Shown piece by piece: positions 7,908 through 14,700 of a stretch of DNA of 64,000 nucleotides; the stretch's first letter is position 1; each line of letters opens with the position of its first letter. The notes below the pieces were generated by a model that was given only the letters and a program-made list of their open reading frames with translations, was not told where the DNA came from and made no database searches. Source of the DNA: Paraburkholderia agricolaris (GTDB taxonomy: Bacteria; Pseudomonadota; Gammaproteobacteria; Burkholderiales; Burkholderiaceae); assembly GCF_009455635.1 (NCBI RefSeq), contig NZ_QPER01000001.1, positions 62,001-126,000 on the forward strand, in the 5' to 3' direction. The translations under genes were made by a program, and so were the position numbers.

Positions 7908-8543
7908 ATGAGTCGAAATAGTCCTGAAAGAAAAGCATGGCGCAAGAGCGTGATTGAAGCCAAAGCGCTCGAGGCTGCGGCTGCGCCTCCGGTAATTACA
8001 GCAAAACTAAGGGGTATGGTACGCAGTACACCCATACGGACTCTCCTTGCGTTGATCGTCACGGCGGTGTGTGCATACCTCCTGCTTAAAGCACTGGTTT
8101 GGGGAGCGAATCGCCTCGGCGTGATGACGTGGGTCCACTATGACTACCCTGTTACGCGCACTGTCTATCTGAATCACAGTCCGTACCTGACGTCCATAAG
8201 CAGCGAATACACGTTGAGCTGGCAACTGCTTGCGCTGCTGTCCCTCGTGCTGGCTTCTTTTGTGGGACGTTGCGTTTGGTACGGCGACTTTCGTGCGGCG
8301 TTCACGCGGCGCGCGCGCTGGCTCATGGTTGGCTGGATACTGGGCCTCGGCTTGCTGATCGCCGAGATGGAACTGGCGTTGAGAGGCGATATACCGCTAG
8401 CCACGCGCATCACCGGGTGGAAGATGGATGTATTCGTGGTCGCGTGGATGCTGTCCGGCAGCTATTTCTGTGGATTCTGGAGCTGGCTGATGCGCCGGTT
8501 GGGCGTTCCGAAAGAAGACGTGTTCACCAGCGATATGCGGTAA
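7908..8543 (+). CDS. Multi-pass membrane protein, unknown
   Basis: 211 aa with four predicted membrane segments: about 44-65 (LLALIVTAVCAYLLLKALVWG), 104-122 (WQLLALLSLVLASFVG), 140-158 (LMVGWILGLGLLIAEMELA) and 176-196 (FVVAWMLSGSYFCGFWSWL). The first 40 residues are charged and cytoplasmic. It lies in line with its two neighbours, 120 bp after one and 66 bp before the next, so the three may be cotranscribed. I do not recognise a family. Confidence 0.6.
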   Translation: MSRNSPERKAWRKSVIEAKALEAAAAPPVITAKLRGMVRSTPIRTLLALIVTAVCAYLLLKALVWGANRLGVMTWVHYDYPVTRTVYLNHSPYLTSISSEYTLSWQLLALLSLVLASFVGRCVWYGDFRAAFTRRARWLMVGWILGLGLLIAEMELALRGDIPLATRITGWKMDVFVVAWMLSGSYFCGFWSWLMRRLGVPKEDVFTSDMR

Positions 8544-8609
8544 AGGGTAGTGTCATATCTCCGGTGGAAAAAACAACGGTGTTAATAGATGAATGCGTAA
8601 CTAAGCTCT

Positions 8610-9290
8610 TTGAGCGGGAAAGTGTCCAACCTGCGATATTCGCTGGAGGAGCGCCAATCGAAGGCGCGGGAGTTCGAGCGGAAAGCCGCGCTGCTATCTC
8701 CCATCCTGCTCGCACTGAGTGGCAATGGCGGACTGGCCGTAGGCAATATGGCGGTCAACTACGGCATGTCGAATGCCAGGGGCAAGGCTTACTGGGTCGA
8801 GTTCGACGTGGACGGGAGGGCACTAAAGGGGTGGCTCGGCGGCGTCTATTTCAAAGACGGCGATGCGGTTGATGTCGTGGTGGAACGGAACGAAACTTTG
8901 TTGGCTGTGAGCAGCGCTGAAGAACGGGTCATCGCCATTTTGCCGCCGTGCGGCAGTAGCCCAAAAATGATCTATAAATACATCCGTTATACGTTCATTG
9001 GAATTTTTCTATTCCTTTTCCTGTTTCTCGGCGTAGGCTTTTTCTTTGTTGCCGCCCGAGAAGATCTCGCCGAGCTGATCTCCATTGCCTTCCCCTGCGC
9101 GATTGCTGTGGCATTGTTTGTTGCGGTCGGTGCGAACTGGCGCGAGTTGCTTCATGCCGTGCGTACAAGAAAAATTCTGACGGCGCTGGAACTGCCAGAA
9201 GCGGACTCTCTCGATTTACCGACAAGGTCCTACGAGCTTCTCGGCAAGGGCAAGGTACAGGGCAGTGTGGGCACGGTGTATCGCTATTGA
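8610..9290 (+). CDS. Small membrane protein of the kind found beside T6SS effector loci
   Basis: 226 aa from a TTG at 8610 (GTG at 8622 is also possible; an in-frame stop at 8598 excludes anything longer). Residues 1-55 form a charged helix followed by a glycine-rich segment; then comes a beta-rich part with YWVEFDVDGRALKGWLGGVY and DGDAVDVVVE. Two transmembrane helices follow (about 130-152 and 160-180), and a cytoplasmic tail. The W-EFD-DG---GWL pattern recalls proteins annotated as putative T6SS effectors in enterics and Burkholderia. I treat that as a weak resemblance. Confidence 0.6.
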   Translation: MSGKVSNLRYSLEERQSKAREFERKAALLSPILLALSGNGGLAVGNMAVNYGMSNARGKAYWVEFDVDGRALKGWLGGVYFKDGDAVDVVVERNETLLAVSSAEERVIAILPPCGSSPKMIYKYIRYTFIGIFLFLFLFLGVGFFFVAAREDLAELISIAFPCAIAVALFVAVGANWRELLHAVRTRKILTALELPEADSLDLPTRSYELLGKGKVQGSVGTVYRY

Positions 9291-9363
9291 CGGTCCTCTT
9301 CCAAATCGAGGAGGTTCCGCTATCGAAAGTCGACCTCGCTACTAGCGACACCTTGGTCGTCGA

Positions 9364-10707
9364 TTAAGAATCAAGATTCCACACGATCCGATCGAAGATC
9401 GCTTTTAACTTCTCTCCTCTGGCCGCATTCAGCATTGCAGCATGCGCAACGCGACCTGCCAGGTGCGCCCGAAAATCCGCATGCCTCTCGCGATTCTGCG
9501 AGCCCGGTCCGTGCCTCACGCAATTTGTGAGCACCGCTTTCAAAGTATCAAACTCCGGCCGCGCAAGATTCGGATGGCTGTTCACCACAACCCCGGCCAG
9601 ATGCTGTCTTGCGCCACGCCGCATCACCCGCGTCTTTCTTAGATTGACTGCAAACCCTTCCTCAATAGCGATCGCCGCCACGCGAATCTCAACCCGCTGA
9701 GCCATCCGCGCGAGGTCATCGCCACCGGAAAACGCCAGATCATCGGCATACCGCGTATACGTCGCACCGAGAGACCGCGCCAGCCCAGCCAGCCTCAGGT
9801 CCAGTCGAAACGCACACAAATTCGCCAGCGCCGGCGAACTGGGCGCCCCTTGCGGCAAATGCCGGTTTCGATACCGCTGCCGCTCCTGCCAATCGACCCC
9901 GTCCCGCACATCCGGCGCCAGCAGGCGGCCACTCGGCACCCGATTGGTACACAGCGCAGTTAATGCCCGGGCAACTCCCAGTGGATAACCCAAAGCACGT
10001 ATCGTGGAGTAAACGCGTCCTTCGTGGACAGACGCAAAGAAATCCGTCAGATCGAAGCGGATCACAACCGCTTTCCCGGCATGTGGCGCCGCGAACGTAA
10101 CCGCATTCCGTCCACGTCGAAAACCGTGCACTGCATCGTGAGCAGGAACCCGATCGAGTAAGCCATGAAGCACTTTCCGCTGCAAAGCCCGCAAACGCGA
10201 TTTGGGCACCTCGATAATCCGACACCGACCGTCGCGTTTCTCGATCACTTTGTACGAATAGTGATGAAGCGGCGTCCCCGCATTTCGAGCGGGTACACGC
10301 CAGCGATCGGCAAACCAGTCCAGCTCGTCCGGTGCAATTTCCAGCCACACGGCCAGATCACCGAGCGTCGGCAACTGCGGTAGCGCCACGTCATGCAACC
10401 AGGGCGGAGGTGGCCGCTGAAAAGGCGGCCGGCGCAAAACACGCAAAACCCTCGGCCGGTTGTCACCCCTCCACGCCGAGACAAACCCCGTGGTCTCAGC
10501 AATGACCTTCGACAGCTCTTTGCTTTCAACGCTGTCCCAGCGCGAGCCAAATCGCTTCGCAACCCTTCCCGCCAACCGATTCATCCAATCCGCGGGGCCG
10601 CCCAACACAAGCGTCATCCGCGCGACCATCGCCGTTGGCTCGGGCGTCCCGGCCAACATGGCATCGGCGATCGCGTAAGTGACAAACTGCAGAGAAGTTG
10701 ACGGCAT
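9364..10707 (-). CDS. Retron-type reverse transcriptase with long N-terminal extension
   Basis: 447 aa from the ATG at 10707; ATG 10764 and TTG 10779 would add 19 or 24 Arg/Pro-rich residues, and none has a good ribosome site. Residues 1 to about 110 are an extension with no known domain, then a Pro-rich hinge. The RT proper has VIRFDLTDFFASV (about 215-227), LPQGAPSSPALANL (284-297) and the catalytic YTRYADDLAFSG (317-328). Layout and motif order resemble the myxobacterial retron RTs that also carry such an extension. Two retron hallmarks are diverged: FAAPH where NAxxH is expected and LAGVVVN where VTGLVVN is expected. A candidate msr-msd RNA lies immediately upstream at 10790-11015. No nuclease, toxin or other effector gene is adjacent. 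Catalysis is predicted; a defence role is inference from the retron class. Confidence 0.88.
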   Translation of the reverse strand: MPSTSLQFVTYAIADAMLAGTPEPTAMVARMTLVLGGPADWMNRLAGRVAKRFGSRWDSVESKELSKVIAETTGFVSAWRGDNRPRVLRVLRRPPFQRPPPPWLHDVALPQLPTLGDLAVWLEIAPDELDWFADRWRVPARNAGTPLHHYSYKVIEKRDGRCRIIEVPKSRLRALQRKVLHGLLDRVPAHDAVHGFRRGRNAVTFAAPHAGKAVVIRFDLTDFFASVHEGRVYSTIRALGYPLGVARALTALCTNRVPSGRLLAPDVRDGVDWQERQRYRNRHLPQGAPSSPALANLCAFRLDLRLAGLARSLGATYTRYADDLAFSGGDDLARMAQRVEIRVAAIAIEEGFAVNLRKTRVMRRGARQHLAGVVVNSHPNLARPEFDTLKAVLTNCVRHGPGSQNRERHADFRAHLAGRVAHAAMLNAARGEKLKAIFDRIVWNLDS

Positions 10708-10752
10708 AGAGCAAAGAGAGGGGCGGGGCGGCCAGTCAACGCGTCTTGTGCT

Positions 10753-10791
10753 GCGTGAGCTCATTTGCGCAACGCGCAAGTCGGCTCATGC
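10753..10791 (-). promoter_or_regulatory. Two-part hairpin over the RT translation start
   Basis: On the RT strand the outer arms GCATGAGC (10791-10784) and GCTCACGC (10760-10753) pair with one mismatch around an inner perfect TTGCGC-GTT-GCGCAA hairpin (10779-10765). It abuts the proposed a2 arm of the ncRNA and contains two of the three possible RT starts (10779, 10764). It could hide the start or mark the border between ncRNA and mRNA. Confidence 0.5.
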
Positions 10792-11015
10792 GACGAACTG
10801 CGGAGGTCTTTCTGATCCACGGGGTAGCCCCGTAGCGCCCGGAACGAATACTGCCTGTACCCTGGCAAGCTTGACCAGCCGTCCCGCGGATCGAAGATAA
10901 GCGACGCAGCCAAGCGTTGTCAACGCATTGGCAGTACGAAACAATCTTTCTCGACAAAGTTTCACACAAGTGTCGATCGAACGACACGTGCACAAACATC
11001 CCCTCCGTTTGTCGC
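10790..11015 (-). ncRNA. Candidate retron msr-msd ncRNA
   Basis: Read 5' to 3' on the RT strand. a1: GCGACAAACGGAGG (11015-11002) pairs with a2: CCTCC-GCA-GTTCGTCGC (10806-10790), 13 pairs, one A-C mismatch and a 3-nt bulge. Next come three hairpins of an msr-like part: GTGTCG-TTCGAT-CGACAC (10987-10970), CTTT-GTCGAG-AAAG inside GAAAC/GTTTC, and GCCAA-T-GCGTT-GAC-AACGC-TTGGC (10932-10909). The msd-like stem is GATCCGCGGG (10892-10883) with CCCGTGGATC (10823-10814), ten contiguous pairs including one G-U. It is prolonged by TCTTC with A-bulged GAAAGA, and its base touches a2. Total length 226 nt with an msd near 91 nt is typical of retrons. A competing hairpin ACGGGG-CTA-CCCCGT sits inside. 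By-eye folding only. Confidence 0.6.
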
Positions 11016-11060
11016 CGGGTCATAACAGGCGACCCAAGCCACCGGCAAGGAGCCACCCAC

Positions 11061-11069
11061 TTATCCACA
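11061..11069 (+). promoter_or_regulatory. DnaA box (perfect consensus)
   Basis: TTATCCACA, the strong DnaA-binding 9-mer, in the gap upstream of the reverse transcriptase. Binding is predicted from sequence only. Confidence 0.5.
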
Positions 11070-11244
11070 ACCCCCTCTGGACAACTTTTGTACAAGACAC
11101 CGGACACGTTGTGGGCGAAACCTTGATAAATCCGCGATCTCGCCAGGTCAGTCAGAAGTTTTCCCTGGCTCCGCCTGCCTGTTCGCACGCGCTCCGCAGG
11201 GTTATCGATTTCGCAGCCCCTTGATCCGTAAACGAAGATTCAAG

Positions 11245-11253
11245 TTATCCACA
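11245..11253 (+). promoter_or_regulatory. DnaA box (perfect consensus), second copy
   Basis: TTATCCACA again, same strand, 184 bp from the first copy. Two perfect boxes in one short gap is more than chance would usually give. Confidence 0.5.
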
Positions 11254-11385
11254 GCCAGGCGGGGTGCTTGTTAACTATTACTACGTATACATATACAAAG
11301 ACTATAAAAACCAGAGAGGCATCCGGGAAGCACGCTGCGTAAACATGCACAAAGCAGGCAGAACAAACAGGACCAGGCCAAGCCA

Positions 11386-12252
11386 TCAAACCAGCGGCAA
11401 ACAAATCTCCGTCAGCAACTCAGCAGGCGCAGTCTCCTTCGGGCTATTCAGATACTCCTCGAACACCGGCGCATCCGCAGCCTCACGCCCCGATTGCACG
11501 AGCCAAGTCCCATACAACCACTCATAAGCCGCACGCATATCGCTGTACGGTCCCTTATGCCGCAACACCGCGTACTCCCCACCCTTCACATGCGCCACCG
11601 AAACTGGCGGACTCACCGTCACCGAAGCCTGCACCGGATGCGGCAACAACACCCCAGCCTTCGAGCGCAACTCATCCTCCGCAACCACACCCGGATCGTC
11701 GTAGTAAATCCCGATCATGCGCATCTGGCCCATTAGCAAATTGTGTTTTGCCAACCAGCCGAACAAGCCGTCGAACGCCTTGCCGATCTGCATATACGAC
11801 CCCACGTGATCCACCGACAAAATCTCCATCGGCTCAACGTGGCGAATTACCACTTCACGTATCGTCATTTGATCGTCTCCTGAAAGCGCCGGACGAAACC
11901 GGCTATGGGTTCCCTGCTTGCGGTACTGCGCCGGCGGAATGCCGAACACGGCGCGAAAAGTGCGGGAGAAAGACTGCAAACTGCTATAGCCCGAACGCTC
12001 GGCAATTTCCGCGATCGGCATCGAGCCATTCGCCAGATATCCCGCCGCGCGATGCAGTCGCAAGCGCCGCACGGTTGTCGCGACCGTTTCGCCATACATC
12101 GCCTGATAGATGCGATGCCAGTGATACGGCGACATGCAGGCAATCTCCGCCAACCGTTCGATATCCAGCGGTTCGTCGAGATGATCGTAAATATGGTCGA
12201 GCACGCGGCTCAACCGGGTTTCGTAGCGCGCCCGATTATCCGATGGGTTCAT
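11386..12252 (-). CDS. AraC-type regulator with GyrI-like effector-binding domain
   Basis: 288 aa from the ATG at 12252; the frame is open 47 codons further up but that part is not conserved-looking. Residues about 12-110 are an AraC double helix-turn-helix (YIYDHLDEPLDIERLAEIAC, then IAEIAERSGYSSLQSFSRTF and GIPPAQYR). Residues about 130-288 form a GyrI/SbmC-like small-molecule domain (IRHVEPMEILSVDHVGSY ... YAVLRHKGPYSDMRAAYEWLYGTWL). This architecture, DNA binding first and GyrI second, is that of Rob/BmrR-like sensors that respond to amphipathic or cationic compounds. The target is unknown. It may regulate itself; no obvious partner gene is next to it. Confidence 0.85.
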   Translation of the reverse strand: MNPSDNRARYETRLSRVLDHIYDHLDEPLDIERLAEIACMSPYHWHRIYQAMYGETVATTVRRLRLHRAAGYLANGSMPIAEIAERSGYSSLQSFSRTFRAVFGIPPAQYRKQGTHSRFRPALSGDDQMTIREVVIRHVEPMEILSVDHVGSYMQIGKAFDGLFGWLAKHNLLMGQMRMIGIYYDDPGVVAEDELRSKAGVLLPHPVQASVTVSPPVSVAHVKGGEYAVLRHKGPYSDMRAAYEWLYGTWLVQSGREAADAPVFEEYLNSPKETAPAELLTEICLPLV

Positions 12253-12440
12253 GAGTGAGTAGAGTGGCGTGGCTAACCACCAGAAGATTGCCGAAGGAAT
12301 GCGGACAAAAGTACCACGTCCCCGTTTACCAAATCCTGCGAACTTCACATAGCGCAAGCAAATGGAGTTAAACATTCGCTGATACGCGCGCATCCCGAAC
12401 TTTGCCGAGTTTCGATGACACCTCTAATAATGGCTCACGA

Positions 12441-12836
12441 CTAAGCGTCCACTCGCTCTACCGGATGGGTGTCTAGCCACGCGTTTTCATCGTCTTCGAA
12501 GAGTCGCGAGCGCGTGAGAAAACGCAACCCGCTCGGCCGCTCCAGAGAAAACATGCCGCCATTGCCCGGCACCACGTCGATGATCAATTGCGTGTGCTGC
12601 CAGTACTCGAACTGCGATTCACTCATGTAGAACGGCACGCCGGCAATCGTGCCGAGTTTCACATCGGACGAGCCGACCATGAACTCGCTCTGCGGGAACA
12701 TCATCGGCGCGCTACCGTCGCAGCATCCACCGGATTGGTGAAACAGCACGGCACCGTGTTCGGCACATAGCTTATCGATCAATTCGATCGCGGCTGGCGT
12801 GGCGATCACGCGGGCCACTTGCTTCTCGTCAGCCAT
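12441..12836 (-). CDS. DUF779 protein partnered with aldehyde dehydrogenase
   Basis: 131 aa from the ATG at 12836 with AGGG upstream; an ATG at 12872 would extend into the terminator region. It contains HGAVLFHQSGGCCDGSAPMM near residue 32, with a CC pair, and GVPFYMSESQFEYWQHTQLIIDVVPG; these are typical of DUF779. Such genes almost always follow an acetaldehyde-type aldehyde dehydrogenase, as here, so it is probably an accessory factor for it; its biochemistry is not known. The gap between the two genes contains a strong terminator hairpin, so its expression is likely lower than that of the dehydrogenase. Confidence 0.85.
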   Translation of the reverse strand: MADEKQVARVIATPAAIELIDKLCAEHGAVLFHQSGGCCDGSAPMMFPQSEFMVGSSDVKLGTIAGVPFYMSESQFEYWQHTQLIIDVVPGNGGMFSLERPSGLRFLTRSRLFEDDENAWLDTHPVERVDA

Positions 12837-12851
12837 CACATACCCTCGCTG

Positions 12852-12882
12852 AAAAAAGAGCGAGCCGCACAATGCGGCTCGC
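12852..12882 (-). terminator. Intrinsic terminator between aldehyde dehydrogenase and DUF779 genes
   Basis: On the minus strand GCGAGCCGCA-TTG-TGCGGCTCGC, a perfect 10-bp stem, is followed by CTCTTTTTT. It lies inside the two-gene unit and should attenuate read-through into the DUF779 gene. Confidence 0.8.
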
Positions 12883-12902
12883 CCGGACAGGAGACGTTAC
12901 GC

Positions 12903-14423
12903 TCAGAAGAAGCCGAGCGGCTTATCGCTATAGCTGACGAGCAGGTTCTTGGTCTGTTGATAGTGGTTGAGCATCATCTTGTGATTCTCGCGGCCGATGC
13001 CCGATTGCTTGTAGCCACCAAACGCAGCATGGGCCGGATACGCGTGATAGCAGTTGGTCCACACGCGGCCAGCCTGGATTTGCCGGCCGAAGCGATAGGC
13101 GCGCGTACCGTCGCGCGTCCACACGCCGGCGCCCAGACCATAGAGCGTATCGTTGGCGATCTCGAGCGCTTCGTCTTCGTTCCTGAAGGTGGTCACGGAA
13201 ACGACCGGCCCGAAGATTTCTTCCTGGAAGATGCGCATCTTGTTGTGGCCACGGAATACGGTCGGCTTCACGTAATAGCCTTTGCTAAGTTCGCCGCCGA
13301 GCGTATTGCGCTCACCGCCGATCAGACACTCGGCGCCTTCCTGTTTGCCAAGGTCGACGTACGAGAGGATTTTTTCCAGCTGTTCCTGTGAGGCTTGCGC
13401 GCCGATCATCGTCTTCGTGTCGAGCGGATGGCCTTGCGTGATCGCGGCCACGCGTTTCAATGCGCGCTCCATGAAGCGGTCGTAAATCTTTTCGTCGATC
13501 AGCACACGCGACGGACACGTGCACACTTCGCCCTGATTCAGCGCGAACATCGTGAAGCCTTCGAGCGCCTTGTCGAAATAGCTGTCGTCTTCGTTCATCA
13601 CGTCGGCGAAGAAAATGTTCGGGCTTTTGCCGCCGAGTTCGAGCGTGACCGGAATGATGTTCTGGCTTGCGTACTGCATGATCAGGCGACCGGTGGTCGT
13701 CTCACCTGTAAACGCGATCTTCGCGATGCGCTTGCTCGACGCGAGCGGCTTGCCGGCGTCGAGGCCAAACCCGTTCACCACGTTTAAGACACCCGGCGGC
13801 AGCAGATCGTGGATCAGTTCGAGCAGGACAAGAATCGACGCAGGCGTTTGCTCGGCCGGCTTCAGTACGACGCAGTTGCCGGCAGCCAATGCGGGGGCGA
13901 GTTTCCACACCGCCATCAGGATCGGGAAATTCCACGGAATGATCTGACCGACCACGCCGAGCGGTTCGTGAAAGTGATAGGCAACGGTATCGTGGTCGAT
14001 CTCGGAGATCGAGCCTTCCTGCGCACGCACGGCGCCGGCGAAATAGCGGAAATGATCGATGGCGAGCGGGATATCGGCGGCCATTGTTTCGCGCAACGGC
14101 TTGCCGTTGTCGATCGTTTCAGCCACGGCGATGCGTTGCAGATTCGCTTCCATCCGGTCGGCGATGCGGTTCAGTATGTTCGCGCGTTCGGTCGTCGACG
14201 TTTTACCCCACGCTGCCTTTGCACGATGCGCGGCGTCGAGGGCGAGTTCGATGTCGGCTTCGCGTGAGCGCGGGATCGATGTAAACGGCTCACCGGTGAT
14301 CGGCGACACGTTGTCGAAGTACTCGCCCCCCACCGGCTTTACCCATTCGCCGCCGATAAAATTCGCATACTGTTTTTTGTACGGAAATTCGGTAGTCAGA
14401 AACTGCATCTCTGCGTGATTCAT
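12903..14423 (-). CDS. NAD-dependent aldehyde dehydrogenase (acetaldehyde type, ExaC/AcoD-like)
   Basis: 506 aa from the ATG at 14423, which has GAGGAG about 8 nt upstream. It oxidises an aliphatic aldehyde, probably acetaldehyde, to the acid with NAD+. Visible landmarks: [20 protein letters not shown], the cofactor-site FTGETTTGR, the general-base glutamate in [12 protein letters not shown], the catalytic cysteine in [14 protein letters not shown] and EIFGPVVSV. Length is normal for the family. The DUF779 gene follows it. The promoter region carries a sigma-54-type -24/-12 element and a long inverted repeat, so an enhancer-binding activator such as AcoR is expected; no such gene is in the window. 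Confidence 0.93.
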   Translation of the reverse strand: MNHAEMQFLTTEFPYKKQYANFIGGEWVKPVGGEYFDNVSPITGEPFTSIPRSREADIELALDAAHRAKAAWGKTSTTERANILNRIADRMEANLQRIAVAETIDNGKPLRETMAADIPLAIDHFRYFAGAVRAQEGSISEIDHDTVAYHFHEPLGVVGQIIPWNFPILMAVWKLAPALAAGNCVVLKPAEQTPASILVLLELIHDLLPPGVLNVVNGFGLDAGKPLASSKRIAKIAFTGETTTGRLIMQYASQNIIPVTLELGGKSPNIFFADVMNEDDSYFDKALEGFTMFALNQGEVCTCPSRVLIDEKIYDRFMERALKRVAAITQGHPLDTKTMIGAQASQEQLEKILSYVDLGKQEGAECLIGGERNTLGGELSKGYYVKPTVFRGHNKMRIFQEEIFGPVVSVTTFRNEDEALEIANDTLYGLGAGVWTRDGTRAYRFGRQIQAGRVWTNCYHAYPAHAAFGGYKQSGIGRENHKMMLNHYQQTKNLLVSYSDKPLGFF

Positions 14424-14492
14424 CTGTGTGCTCCTCACATGATTGAATGGGCTATATTCGGCGCGATATTTCGCTTGGCCGCGAGAGCTTAG

Positions 14493-14508
14493 AGCCAGAA
14501 CTGTGCCA
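14493..14508 (-). promoter_or_regulatory. Sigma-54 (-24/-12) promoter for aldehyde dehydrogenase
   Basis: The minus strand reads TGGCACAGTTCTGGCT. GG and GC are separated by exactly 10 nt as in the TGGCAC-N5-TTGCW consensus; only the -12 half (TGGCT) departs slightly. It lies about 70 bp upstream of the start codon. Confidence 0.65.
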
Positions 14509-14596
14509 ACGCACCGCAGCCACGCCCGCGAAGCGCGAGTGCGTGGTCTGGTTCACCTTGCCGGGAATTGAACGTGGCGTTTCTGATCAGTGTGCG

Positions 14597-14633
14597 CAGC
14601 GCTGTTCAGGAATTGAACAATTGAACAGCGCTG
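14597..14633. promoter_or_regulatory. 12-bp inverted repeat, probable enhancer site
   Basis: Perfect arms CAGCGCTGTTCA and TGAACAGCGCTG with a 13-bp centre that itself holds another TTGAACA. It is about 100 bp upstream of the sigma-54-type element, the usual place for an enhancer-binding protein. The end of the convergent-side gene (cadA) lies at 14701. Confidence 0.6.
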
Positions 14634-14700
14634 GGCACCTGCGGGGAAGATCGAAGCAACGGCGGGCAGCCTGGAATGCCCACGCGCGGGTGCGGGGAGA

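Larger units (their letters stand above)
11016..11385. other. Non-coding gap with two perfect DnaA boxes and an AT-rich stretch
   Basis: No gene seen. The DnaA consensus TTATCCACA occurs exactly at 11061-11069 and 11245-11253 on the plus strand, with a 7/9 match on the minus strand at 11084-11076 (TTGTCCAGA). An AT-rich run at about 11268-11312 follows. Reading toward the RT this AT-rich part could also hold its promoter, but I see no convincing -35/-10 pair. A GTCGCC/GGCGAC hairpin at about 11011-11033 precedes the ncRNA. Confidence 0.55.

Noticed and set aside
9364..10779. Group II intron or diversity-generating retroelement as the source of the RT
   Set aside because: No maturase or HNH domain, no intron domain V/VI hairpin near the gene, and no template/variable repeat pair seen. 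The motif order and upstream structured RNA fit a retron better.
9364..11015. Retron with an adjacent membrane effector (gene at 8610-9290)
   Set aside because: That gene is on the opposite strand, convergent, and fits the T6SS-linked group to its left. It could still be tested, but the sequence gives no link.
11016..11385. Chromosomal replication origin at the DnaA boxes
   Set aside because: Only two perfect boxes and no dnaA, dnaN, parA or repA gene nearby. A regulatory or titration site is the more modest reading.
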